In this document: piece by piece, positions 1 to 6,892 of the stretch
How positions within the stretch are numbered: the first letter of the stretch is position 1
Layout of the letters: every line of letters starts with the position of its first letter
From: Rhodocyclaceae bacterium
GTDB lineage: Bacteria > Pseudomonadota > Gammaproteobacteria > Burkholderiales > Rhodocyclaceae
Assembly (NCBI GenBank): GCA_027325905.1
Contig: DAIEEM010000002.1
Span: 1 to 6,990 of the forward strand
Direction: 5' to 3'
Length of the DNA: 6,990 nt
Translations under genes and position numbers: made by a program
The notes under the pieces: generated by a model
What the model saw: the letters and a program-made list of their open reading frames with translations, nothing else
Told to the model about the DNA's origin: nothing
The model's database searches: none

Positions 1-207
1 CTCGAGGCCGTCCATCGGCGCCATGCGCAGGTCGGACACGACCATGTTGAAGGCTTCGCGCGCGATCAGCGCCAGCGCCGCGGCGCCGCCGTCGGCGCCG
101 AGGGCGCGGTGGCCGGCCGCCTCCAGCGTCACCAGCAGCGCGTCGCGCAGGGATTCGTCGTCTTCGACGACCAGGATGTTCATCGCTTCGATCTCTGACA
201 TGGTCAT
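1..207 (-). CDS. fleR: FleR-type flagellar response regulator, N-terminal part (partial)
   Basis: This is the first 69 codons of a response regulator, read on the minus strand and cut by the window edge with no stop codon. The segment is a receiver domain: a beta-1 strand ending in VVEDD gives the acidic pocket at about residues 15-17, and Asp59 in VVSDLRM is the expected phosphate acceptor, followed by PMDG. The ATG at 207-205 shares an ATGA overlap with the stop of the kinase gene upstream, so translation is probably coupled. Internal ATGs at codons 3 and 9 are alternative starts, and none has a clear Shine-Dalgarno. Calling it FleR (FlrC/FlbD class, with sigma-54 activation and Fis-type DNA-binding domains) is inferred from the FleS-like partner and flagellar context, because those domains lie outside the window. 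It would activate late flagellar operons in the cytoplasm after phosphorylation by the kinase. Confidence 0.85.
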   Translation of the reverse strand, partial: MTMSEIEAMNILVVEDDESLRDALLVTLEAAGHRALGADGGAAALALIAREAFNMVVSDLRMAPMDGLE

Positions 208-1397
208 TCGGCGTCCGGGGCGGCCAGCCCCAAGGATATGGTCATAAAAAATTCGGTGCCGGCGCCGGGCGCCGAAACCACGTCGATGCCGCCGCCGTGG
301 GCGCGGGCGACGCCGCGGGCGATGGCGAGCCCGAGGCCGGTACCGTCCGGGCGCGTCGTGAAGAAGGGCTGGAACATGCGCTCGACCACATCCGGCGCCA
401 TGCCGCGGCCATTGTCGCGCACGGAAAAGAGCCAATGCGATTCCTTGCGGCCCACCGTGAGGACGACGCGGCCGCTGCCGGATTCGACCGCCTGCAGGGC
501 GTTTTCGAGCAAGTTGGTCAACGCGCCCGCCAGCGCCTTGCGATTGCCGGTCATACTGCCGTCGCCGCCGTCGGCCGCGACGGCGAAATCGACGCCGCGA
601 CTCTTCGCCAGCGGCTCAAAGGTACTGGTGAGTTCGGCGACCAAGGCGTCGACGCCGAAGGTCTCGCGGCCCAACACCTCGCCCCTGGCGAACAGCAGTA
701 CGTCCTGGATCAGGTGCTCGAGGTGCTTCAGGCGCGCAACGGTTTTTTGCGCAATGCCGATACGGCTGGCCGCCGCGAGATCCGGATTCTCGAGGTTGCC
801 GGCGTACAGCAGCGCCGCCGCCAGCGGCGTACGCAACTGATGGGCGAGCTGCGCCGCCATTTCGCCCATCGCGGCAAGGCGCTCGTTGCGCTCCGCCTGG
901 GTCTTGAGGCGATGGGCTTCGGTGACGTCGTGCAGCAACACGATGCGTCCGCCGGCGGAGTCCAGGGGCGTCACCGAAACCGCGACTCGGCGCGCTCCGG
1001 CGTGATATTCGCCGGGCGTCTCGGTAGCCGTCAGCCCCGCTGCTTCAGCCTCGGCCCAGGAACAACCGGGGGCAAAGCCGAAGGCGCTGGCGGCGGGATT
1101 GACTTCCACCACGCGCCCCGCCGCATCGAAGACGACCACGCCTGCCGGCAGGGCATTGAGCAATAGCGTCAATCGTTCGGTCAGCGCCGCCTTTTCCTGG
1201 TACTGTTGGCGCAATGCGCCATTCGCCGCGGCCAACTCGGCGGTGAGCTCGGCGACCTGGGCCTGGAGGGTCTTGTACGTGCCCGCCAGTTCCTCGGAGG
1301 CCTGGTTGAAAATGCGGAAGGCCTCGGCCAGCTTTTCGGACTCGGCGGGCACGGTGGAATCTTTGGGGTCTGCGGGGGCGTTCATGTCTGGGCCCAT
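204..1397 (-). CDS. fleS: FleS-type PAS-domain sensor histidine kinase
   Basis: A complete 397-residue cytoplasmic histidine kinase, the likely phosphodonor for the adjacent FleR. In order it shows a coiled-coil N-terminus (about 20-75), a PAS-like domain (about 76-160), a HisKA dimerisation domain with phospho-acceptor His186 in LAHQLRTPL, and a HATPase_c domain with an N box (N295, E298, N299), a G1 box DNGRGM (328-333), an FFTT segment (345-348) and a GTGLGL G2 loop (352-357). No membrane segment is visible, which fits FleS/FlrB kinases. The residue after the phospho-acceptor is Gln rather than the usual Glu. The start is uncertain: ATG at 1397 and ATG at 1385 are both possible and neither has a convincing Shine-Dalgarno. 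The frame stays open far upstream across the antisense of fliF, but only the part from here on looks like a kinase. The stop overlaps the fleR start by ATGA. The signal it senses cannot be read from the sequence. Confidence 0.92.
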   Translation of the reverse strand: MGPDMNAPADPKDSTVPAESEKLAEAFRIFNQASEELAGTYKTLQAQVAELTAELAAANGALRQQYQEKAALTERLTLLLNALPAGVVVFDAAGRVVEVNPAASAFGFAPGCSWAEAEAAGLTATETPGEYHAGARRVAVSVTPLDSAGGRIVLLHDVTEAHRLKTQAERNERLAAMGEMAAQLAHQLRTPLAAALLYAGNLENPDLAAASRIGIAQKTVARLKHLEHLIQDVLLFARGEVLGRETFGVDALVAELTSTFEPLAKSRGVDFAVAADGGDGSMTGNRKALAGALTNLLENALQAVESGSGRVVLTVGRKESHWLFSVRDNGRGMAPDVVERMFQPFFTTRPDGTGLGLAIARGVARAHGGGIDVVSAPGAGTEFFMTISLGLAAPDAE

Positions 1398-1436
1398 GAT
1401 GGCAGATTCGAACTGTATCAACAACTTCCGAAATGG

Positions 1437-1451
1437 CGGCAAAAATTGCCG
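1437..1451. promoter_or_regulatory. Perfect palindrome in the fleS/fliF divergent region, candidate operator
   Basis: CGGCAA-AAA-TTGCCG is a perfect inverted repeat with 6-bp arms and a 3-bp centre. It lies 40 bp upstream of the fleS start and 76 bp upstream of the fliF start. The form suits a dimeric regulator. From memory it resembles the ftr elements bound by FlbD, the Caulobacter flagellar activator related to FleR, one of which lies at the fliF promoter there. Binding here is inference. Confidence 0.45.
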
Positions 1452-1459
1452 TTTCTTAC

Positions 1460-1475
1460 GGGAACCGCACTTGCT
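1460..1475 (+). promoter_or_regulatory. Candidate sigma-54 promoter of the fliF operon
   Basis: GGGAACCGCACTTGCT has the GG and GC dinucleotides 12 bp apart (1461-1462 and 1473-1474), as sigma-54 requires, and a perfect TTGCT -12 box. The -24 box is weaker (GGGAAC against TGGCAC). Transcription would start near 1486, about 41 nt before the fliF ATG. A second TGGC...TTGC pair at 1434-1449 is one base too long in spacing. It would become acceptable if the A5 run at 1441-1445 were really A4. Confidence 0.4.
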
Positions 1476-1868
1476 AGCGAAGTCCACAATCCCGTAGCGG
1501 TCGGAATGGCCGGAAAATAGGCGCTTATGGCAGAACAGACGGCAGCGTTGCCCTTTTCCTTCGAGGGATTCAACCAGCTTTCCGCCCGGCAGAAGGTCGG
1601 CGCGATGCTGGCGGTCGCGTTCGCGATCGCCCTGCTCGCGGGCGCCTGGATGTGGACGCGCGAACCCTCCTACAGCATTCTGTTCTCCAACCTGTCGGAA
1701 CAGGACGGCGGGCAGATCATCACCGCCCTGCAACAGCAGAACGTGCCCTACAAGTTCTCCGAAGGCGGCGGCGCCATCCTGGTGCCGGCGACCCAGGTCC
1801 ATGAAGTCCGCCTGCGGCTTGCCTCGCAAGGGCTGCCGAAGGGCGGCCAGGTCGGCTTCGAACTGATG

Positions 1869-1871
1869 TAG
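1869..1871 (+). other. In-frame amber codon within fliF
   Basis: TAG at codon 115 of fliF, between GFELM and NLKLGATQF, with no frame change on either side. fliI and fliJ in the same operon both end in TAG at the expected protein end, so genome-wide reassignment of TAG is unlikely. Confidence 0.95.
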
Positions 1872-3155
1872 AATCTCAAGCTCGGCGCCACGCAATTCGC
1901 CGAACAGATCGCTTATCAGCGCGGCCTCGAAGGCGAGCTGGCGCGCACCATCCAATCGCTGGCGGCAGTGAGCGGCGCGCGCATCCACCTCGCCATCCCG
2001 AAGCAGACAGCCTTCCTGCGCGACGAACAGAAACCGTCCGCCTCCGTCCTCGTCAGCCTGCGTCCCGGCCGCGTCCTCGATGCCGCCCAGGTGGCCGGCA
2101 TCGTGCACCTCGTCTCGTCCTCCGTGCCGCAACTCGCGCCGGCGGACGTCAGCGTCATCGATCAGGACGGCAACCTGATCTCCCAGCAGTCCGATCCAAC
2201 CAAGAACGCCGGCCTCGACCCCTCGCAAATCAAATTCGTACACGAACTCGAGGCGAGTTACGTCAAACGCATAGAAAGTCTGTTGGCGCCGATCGTCGGC
2301 CCCGCCAACGTCCGCGCCCAGGTAGCCGCCGACGTCGACTTCTCGCAGACCGAGCAGGTCGCCGAAACCTACAAGCCCAACAACGCGCCCGAAACCGCCA
2401 TTCGCAGCCAACAGACGGCGGAGAGCAGCAGCACCACGGCCAACGCCATCGGCGTTCCCGGCGCGCTCACCAACCAGCCGCCGGTGCCGGCCACCGCGCC
2501 CATTACCACACCGCCCGCAGGTGCTCGGCCCACAGGCGCGCCGCCCGGTACGGCGAACGCATCCATAGGCTACAACGCGCCGGTGAATTTCAACAAGAAC
2601 TCCACCATCAACTATGAAGTCGACAAGACCGTACTGCACACCAAGGGCGTGCCCGGTACGATTCGGCGCCTGTCCGTGGGCGTGGTCGTCAACCAGAAGA
2701 AGGGGCCGGAAAAGGACGGCAAGCCCGGCAAGTCGACCCCGCTGACCGATACCGAGCTCAAGCAGATCACCGCGCTCGCCCGCGAAGCGGTCGGCTTCAG
2801 CCAGGAGCGCGGCGATTCCCTCAATGTCGCCAACGTCGCCTTCGCACCGACCGAGAAGGAAATCGTCCCCGAACTGCCGCTCTGGAAGAATCCGGAGGTG
2901 GTCTCGTTCGCCGGCGAAGGCTTAAAATATTTGATCTTTGCGGTTGTTGTTTACCTGCTGTGGGCCAAAATATTCAGAGCACTCTTCGAGATGTTCGCCT
3001 CGGCCGCGAAGCGCATGGAGATCGAGCACGCAACGCAGGCGGAAAGGGCGCAGGACGCTCTGCTGCATCCCCACCAGGGGCCGTCCTATGATGCCAAACT
3101 GCAACAGGCCCGCGACCTGGCGAAACAGGATCCGAAGATCGTAGCCAATGTGATC

Positions 3156-3161
3156 AAGGAG
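3156..3161 (+). promoter_or_regulatory. Ribosome binding site deciding the GTG start of fliG
   Basis: AAGGAG, a strong Shine-Dalgarno, lies 7 nt before the GTG at 3169 and inside the end of fliF. It supports the GTG start and would let fliG be translated even if fliF translation ended early. Confidence 0.75.
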
Positions 3162-3168
3162 TGGGTCG

Positions 3169-4176
3169 GTGGCAACGAACCCCGATGACGGTATAGAGAA
3201 AAGCGCCATCCTGCTGCTTTCGCTGGGAGAGGACGAAGCGGCAGCGGTATTGAAGCATCTGGGTCCGAAGGAGGTCCAGAAGCTCGGTCACGCCATGACC
3301 GCCATCAAGTCGGTGCCGCGCGAGAAGATCGAAGTCGTCCTCGACAAGCTGCACAGCGAAACCGGGCAGGGAAGTCCAGTGTCCGTCGACGAGGCGACGA
3401 TACGGTCGATGCTGACCAAGGCGCTCGGCGACGACCGCGCCGCCAACCTGATCTCGCGCATCATGCAGGGCGGCGATACCGCCGGTATCGAAAGCCTCAA
3501 GTGGATGGACTCGGGGACGGTGGCCGATCTCATCAAGAACGAGCACCCGCAGATCATCGCCACGATTCTCGTGCACCTCGAATTCGACCATGCCGGCGAA
3601 ATCCTGAAACTGTTCAGCGAGCGGCTGCGCAACGACGTGCTGCTGCGTATCGCCACGCTCGACGGCGTCCAGCCCACCGCCTTGCACGAACTCAACGGGG
3701 CGCTGACGCGCTTGCTCTCGGGCGCCTCCGCGAACATCAAGAAGGCGTCGATGGGCGGCGTCCGCCACGCCGCGGAGATTCTCAACTTCGTCGGCCAGCA
3801 GGCGGAAACGTCGATCGTCGACAACGTGCGCGAATACGACCCCGACCTGGCGCAGAAGATTCTCGACGAAATGTTCGTCTTCGAGAACCTCATGGACGTC
3901 GACGACCGCGGCATCCAGTTGCTGCTGCGCGAAGTGCAGTCGGACTCGCTCATCGTCGCCTTGAAAGGCGCGCCGCCGGAGCTGCGCGAAAAGATATTCA
4001 AGAACATGTCGCAGCGCGCCGCCGAAATGCTCAGGGAAGATCTCGAATCGAAAGGGCCGGTGCGGCTTTCCGAGGTCGAGGCCGAACAGAAGGAAATCCT
4101 CAAGATCGCCCGCCGCCTCGCCGACGAAGGTCAAATCGTCCTCGGCGGCAAGGGCGGCGAAGACCAGATGATCTGA
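3169..4176 (+). CDS. fliG: Flagellar motor switch protein FliG
   Basis: FliG forms the rotor ring on the cytoplasmic face of the FliF MS ring, interacts with the MotA stator to generate torque, and changes rotation direction with FliM and FliN. The 335 residues match the family's length. Visible landmarks are an N-terminal FliF-binding domain, the EHPQ motif at 125-128 used for FliM binding, the MGG linker region near 195-197, the MFVF motif at 235-238, and the C-terminal torque helix. Charged residues there correspond to those known in E. coli: K266, R283, E290, D291 and R299, with Glu in place of the first Asp of the usual DD pair. The GTG start overlaps the end of fliF by 20 nt and is preceded by a strong Shine-Dalgarno. 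The gene looks intact and functional. Confidence 0.97.
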   Translation: MATNPDDGIEKSAILLLSLGEDEAAAVLKHLGPKEVQKLGHAMTAIKSVPREKIEVVLDKLHSETGQGSPVSVDEATIRSMLTKALGDDRAANLISRIMQGGDTAGIESLKWMDSGTVADLIKNEHPQIIATILVHLEFDHAGEILKLFSERLRNDVLLRIATLDGVQPTALHELNGALTRLLSGASANIKKASMGGVRHAAEILNFVGQQAETSIVDNVREYDPDLAQKILDEMFVFENLMDVDDRGIQLLLREVQSDSLIVALKGAPPELREKIFKNMSQRAAEMLREDLESKGPVRLSEVEAEQKEILKIARRLADEGQIVLGGKGGEDQMI

Positions 4177-4177
4177 C

Positions 4178-4828
4178 ATGAGCGACGTCACCGACATAGG
4201 CAAGCTCACCGCCTGGGAGCGCTGGGAGCTGGCGGAATTCGACGGCCCCGCGCGCAAGCCCATCGGCGCCAAGCCGGCCGCGGAGCCCGAGCCCGAACCG
4301 ACGGTGCCGATGCCGACGGCGGCGGAAGTCGAGCGCATCTTTCAGCAAGCCCAGGAAGAAGGCTTCCAGACGGGTTATCGCGAGGGGCAAACCAAGGTCC
4401 GCGACGAGGCGGAGCGACTCGAACGCACCGCCGCCAAGCTGGACGCCGCCATGTCCGGGCTCGACGGCGCTGTCGCCGACGAGTTGCTGGGCCTGGCGCT
4501 AGAACTCGCGCGCCAGGTGGTGCGGCGCGAGATCGGCGCGCGCCCGGAGACCCTGCTCGACGTCGTGCACGAGGCGCTGGACCAGTTGCCGCACCAGAAC
4601 GCATCTATCTACCTCAACCCGGAAGACGCTTCGCTGGTGCGGTCCTATCTCGGCGACCAGTTGAGCCACGCCGGCCACCGCATCCTCGAGGACGCCAAGC
4701 TCGCCCGCGGCGACTGCGTGCTCGAGGCCGGCGGCAGCCACCTCGACGCCAGTGTCGCCACGCGCTGGCGCCGCGTGCTCGCCAGCCTTGGACTCGACGA
4801 CGCCTGGACGCCGCCGCCCGAATCATGA
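4178..4828 (+). CDS. fliH: Flagellar export ATPase regulator FliH
   Basis: FliH is the peripheral stalk of the flagellar export ATPase. It binds FliI, holds it inactive in the cytosol and docks it to the C ring and export gate. The protein has 216 residues. Two N-terminal tryptophans, W13 and W16 in [10 protein letters not shown], match the paired Trp anchor that in FliH contacts FlhA and FliN. A Pro/Glu-rich linker (about 30-47) follows, then a GxxxGxxxG repeat (G62, G66, G70) typical of the FliH dimer helix, and a C-terminal domain like the V/F-type ATPase stator E/delta subunits (about 95-205). It starts 1 nt after the fliG stop with no clear Shine-Dalgarno, so translational coupling is likely, and it overlaps fliI by ATGA. 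Confidence 0.93.
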   Translation: MSDVTDIGKLTAWERWELAEFDGPARKPIGAKPAAEPEPEPTVPMPTAAEVERIFQQAQEEGFQTGYREGQTKVRDEAERLERTAAKLDAAMSGLDGAVADELLGLALELARQVVRREIGARPETLLDVVHEALDQLPHQNASIYLNPEDASLVRSYLGDQLSHAGHRILEDAKLARGDCVLEAGGSHLDASVATRWRRVLASLGLDDAWTPPPES

Positions 4829-6228
4829 ACGCCAGCATCGCCGCCTGGCGCGAGTTTCTCGCCGGCTGCCGCGACCAGGCAAGCGGATCCAGCCCCTTCC
4901 AGTTGTCCGGCCGGCTCACACGCATCAACGGACTGGTGATGGAAGCGTCCGGCCTCAAGCTGCCGCTGGGTTCGGGCTGCCGCATCCAGATCCCTGGCGA
5001 CGGTACCGTGGAGGCCGAAGTCGTCGGCTTCTCCGGCGAAAAACTGTACATGATGCCGGCCGAGGACGTCTATGGACTGGCGCCCGGCGCCCACGTCATC
5101 CCCCTGGAAATCCCGCCGCCGCCGGCGCGCCTGGGCCACCTCAGCGAACTGCGGCGGCGCTCTTTCGACCGCGCCAAGCATCTGCCCGTCGGCGACCAAT
5201 TGCTGGGCCGCGTCGTCGACGGCAACGGCCGTCCCCTCGACAGCCTCGGTACGCTCGACACCAAGCTGGCCCGTTCGCTGGTCAGCCGGCCCCTGAATCC
5301 TTTGCAGCGGGCGCCGATCGACCGCAGCCTCGACGTCGGCATCCGCGCCATCAACGCCCTGCTGACGGTCGGGCGCGGTCAGCGCCTGGGCTTGTTCGCC
5401 GGCTCCGGCGTCGGCAAGAGCGTATTGCTAGGCATGATGGCGCGATACACCGCAGCCGACGTCATCGTCGTCGGCCTAATCGGCGAACGCGGCCGCGAAG
5501 TCAAGGAATTCATCGAACAGAACCTGGGCGACGACGGCCTGCGCCGTTCCGTCGTCGTCGCCTGCCCGGCCGACGTCAGTCCGTTGATGCGCCTGCAAGG
5601 CGCCGCCTATGCGACGACGGTCGCCGAGGAATTCCGCGACCAAGGTCGCCATGTGCTGCTGATCATGGACTCGCTGACGCGCTACGCCATGGCGCAACGC
5701 GAGATTGCGCTGGCCGTCGGCGAGCCGCCGGTAACGCGCGGCTACCCGCCTTCGGTGTTCGCCCGCTTGCCGCAATTGGTGGAGCGCGCCGGCAATGGCG
5801 CCGTCGGCGGCGGCTCCATTACGGCCTTCTATACTGTGCTCGCGGAAGGCGACGATCAGCAGGATCCCATCGCCGATGCCGCGCGCGCCATTCTCGACGG
5901 CCACATCGTGCTGACACGCCATCTTGCCGATGCCGGCCATTACCCGGCGATCGACATCGAGCAGTCGATCTCGCGCGCCATGACCAACTTGATCGAGCCC
6001 TCTCATCTCGAGCTAGTGCGCACGTTCAAGCAACTGTACTCGCGCTACCAGCGCGCCCGCGACCTGCTCGCCGTCGGCGCCTATGCCAAGGGCTCGGATA
6101 TTCTCCTCGACCAGGCCATCGCGCTCTACCCGCAACTGGAGCGCTTTCTCCAGCAGGAGATCACCGAGCGCGCCGACTACGGCGGCAGTCTTGCCGCATT
6201 GCGTGCGATCCTCGGAACGCCGGCGTAG
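4825..6228 (+). CDS. fliI: Flagellum-specific type III export ATPase FliI
   Basis: FliI is the hexameric ATPase that helps deliver and unfold substrates and chaperone complexes for the flagellar type III export gate. The 467 residues contain an N-terminal beta-barrel (about 25-95), the Rossmann-like ATPase core, and a C-terminal helical domain (about 395-467). The Walker A loop is GSGVGKS at 193-199 (K198, S199). The catalytic Glu is E221 in GERGRE. Walker B ends at D282 in [12 protein letters not shown]384 in SISRAM is the likely arginine finger. The segment [17 protein letters not shown] (328-344) is typical of type III export ATPases, as opposed to F1 subunits. The ATG overlaps the fliH stop (ATGA). 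The flagellar neighbours rule out an injectisome ATPase such as SctN. Confidence 0.98.
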   Translation: MNASIAAWREFLAGCRDQASGSSPFQLSGRLTRINGLVMEASGLKLPLGSGCRIQIPGDGTVEAEVVGFSGEKLYMMPAEDVYGLAPGAHVIPLEIPPPPARLGHLSELRRRSFDRAKHLPVGDQLLGRVVDGNGRPLDSLGTLDTKLARSLVSRPLNPLQRAPIDRSLDVGIRAINALLTVGRGQRLGLFAGSGVGKSVLLGMMARYTAADVIVVGLIGERGREVKEFIEQNLGDDGLRRSVVVACPADVSPLMRLQGAAYATTVAEEFRDQGRHVLLIMDSLTRYAMAQREIALAVGEPPVTRGYPPSVFARLPQLVERAGNGAVGGGSITAFYTVLAEGDDQQDPIADAARAILDGHIVLTRHLADAGHYPAIDIEQSISRAMTNLIEPSHLELVRTFKQLYSRYQRARDLLAVGAYAKGSDILLDQAIALYPQLERFLQQEITERADYGGSLAALRAILGTPA

Positions 6229-6260
6229 AATTCCACCATTCGCGTTGCTATCGATAAGTC

Positions 6261-6713
6261 GTGAAACGGCATTTCCCCCTCCAGTCCCTGCTCGACCTTT
6301 CTCAACTGCGTCTGGACGAGGCGACGCGCTTGCTCGGCGAATTGATCTCGGGCCAGCAGGAAGCGGCGCAACGGCTGGAGCTGCTGCAACAGTATCGGGA
6401 CGAGTATCAACGCCGTTTCCTGGCCGCCGCGCAAACGGGTATTGGGCGCGACGCCTGGCACAACTACCGCGCCTTCCTCGACCGGCTCGACTCGGCCGTC
6501 GTCCAGGCCAAGGAAATGGTCGCCGCCTCGGAGCGGCGCACCGCCGCCGGCCAATTGGAATGGCTCAACAAGCGCGGACGGGTGAAGGCCTTCGACACCT
6601 TGGCGCAGCGGCACCACTCGCGCGTCGCGCATGCCGAATCCAAGCAGGAGCAAAAGGCATTCGACGAACATGCCGCGCTCCGCCACCGCGAAAAGGATCT
6701 CGCCGAGAAATAG
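6261..6713 (+). CDS. fliJ: Flagellar export protein FliJ
   Basis: FliJ is the small coiled-coil central stalk of the FliHIJ ATPase complex. It inserts in the FliI hexamer, contacts FlhA, and recycles export chaperones. The protein has 150 residues, the usual size, and is almost wholly predicted coiled coil: charged and rich in Leu, Gln, Glu, Arg and Ala, with the family opening HFPLQSLLDL and a YRDEY segment near residue 45. The start is GTG at 6261, 32 nt after the fliI stop, with no good Shine-Dalgarno, so expression may depend on upstream translation. Sequence similarity in FliJ is always weak, so the call rests on length, composition and position directly after fliI. Part of the gene (6399-6496) is repeated in reverse at the window end. 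Confidence 0.93.
   Translation: MKRHFPLQSLLDLSQLRLDEATRLLGELISGQQEAAQRLELLQQYRDEYQRRFLAAAQTGIGRDAWHNYRAFLDRLDSAVVQAKEMVAASERRTAAGQLEWLNKRGRVKAFDTLAQRHHSRVAHAESKQEQKAFDEHAALRHREKDLAEK
6399..6496 (+). repeat. Left arm of a 98-bp perfect inverted repeat (inside fliJ)
   Basis: Base for base this is the reverse complement of 6893-6990: position p in the right arm pairs with 13389 minus p. This copy lies in a continuous fliJ frame and is therefore the native one. Confidence 0.97.
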
Positions 6714-6714
6714 T

Positions 6715-6730
6715 TGGCATGGCGCTTGCA
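6715..6730 (+). promoter_or_regulatory. Sigma-54 promoter upstream of fliK
   Basis: TGGCATGGCGCTTGCA fits the -24/-12 consensus TGGCACG-N4-TTGCW with a single mismatch (T for C in TGGCAC). The GG (6716-6717) and GC (6728-6729) are exactly 12 bp apart. Transcription would start near 6741, giving a leader of about 28 nt before the ATG at 6769. It begins 2 nt after the fliJ stop, so fliK probably heads its own transcription unit, controlled by an activator such as FleR. Confidence 0.75.
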
Positions 6731-6755
6731 TCCCACGAAGGCGAGATTCGTCTGC

Positions 6756-6761
6756 AAAGGA
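6756..6761 (+). promoter_or_regulatory. Ribosome binding site of fliK
   Basis: AAAGGA ends 7 nt before the ATG at 6769. A nearer ATG at 6761 opens a frame that stops after four codons, so 6769 is the start this site supports. Confidence 0.6.
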
Positions 6762-6768
6762 TGTCCAA

Positions 6769-6892
6769 ATGTTAGCCATGAGCGCCGCTCCGAGCCCGAG
6801 CCCCACGCCTGCCGCGGCCAATTCGCCAAGTTCTGCCGATCCCCAGGCCACCGGCAGCGCTGCAAGCAGCGCCGACGGGGAATGCCGGCACC
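6769..6892 (+). CDS. fliK: Probable flagellar hook-length control protein FliK, N-terminal fragment
   Basis: The start of a coding region that follows a sigma-54 promoter and a good Shine-Dalgarno. The first 37 or so residues are very rich in Ala, Ser, Pro and Thr (MLAMSAAPSPSPTP...), as is usual for the disordered N-terminus of FliK, the secreted ruler that sets hook length and switches export specificity. The identity is inferred from position after fliJ and from composition, since no diagnostic FliK domain is present. Near 6880 the frame changes character: as written it reads GECRHR, whereas removing one G from the GGGG run at 6877-6880 gives GNAGTA, much more like the preceding sequence. 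Native sequence appears to end near 6892, where an inverted copy of fliJ begins. The true gene must continue beyond what is shown. Confidence 0.55.

Larger units (their letters stand above)
1527..3188 (+). pseudogene. fliF: Flagellar MS-ring protein FliF, interrupted by an in-frame amber codon
   Basis: FliF assembles in the inner membrane as the MS ring, the base of the flagellum that houses the export gate and carries the FliG rotor. The frame codes for 553 residues apart from the stop codon, close to the family's usual size. Residues 1-114 include a first transmembrane helix (about 24-43) and ring-building sequence ending GFELM. Codon 115 is TAG. The same frame then resumes as good FliF sequence: LEGELARTI, ARIHLAIPK, the ring domains, a Pro/Ala-rich loop (about 310-341), a second transmembrane helix (about 467-484) and a cytoplasmic tail that should bind FliG. 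Glu, Gln or Lys codons are each one base from TAG; from memory Glu or Asp is usual here. A GTG at 1968 in frame lacks a ribosome binding site and would give a product without the first membrane helix. The start ATG at 1527 has only a weak AGG upstream. Sequencing error and a real nonsense mutation are both possible. Confidence 0.93.

Noticed and set aside
1434..1449. TGGC...TTGC pair as the fliF sigma-54 promoter
   Set aside because: The spacing between GG and GC is 13 bp instead of 12, which sigma-54 tolerates poorly. The site at 1460-1475 has correct spacing.
1869..1871. Pyrrolysine or other recoding of TAG in fliF
   Set aside because: fliI and fliJ end in TAG at normal protein ends, no special context is seen, and FliF has no known need for such a residue.
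1398..2639. Long open minus-strand frame extending the kinase gene upstream, antisense to fliF
   Set aside because: The extension lacks recognisable domains and mirrors a clear FliF frame. Stop-free antisense frames are common in GC-rich coding DNA.
6183..6196. Inverted repeat CGGCA-GTCT-TGCCG near the end of fliI
   Set aside because: It resembles the fleS/fliF palindrome but has a shorter centre and lies inside conserved FliI coding sequence, so chance is the simplest reading.
4752..6257. 501-codon plus-strand frame overlapping fliI
   Set aside because: It is Arg/Pro-rich, out-of-frame sequence lying over an unmistakable FliI. It is a compositional shadow.
6226..6257. Sigma-28-like promoter before fliJ (TCGATAA at 6251-6257)
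   Set aside because: No TAAA -35 element at the required distance, and only part of the -10 box matches. The gap is 32 nt within an operon.
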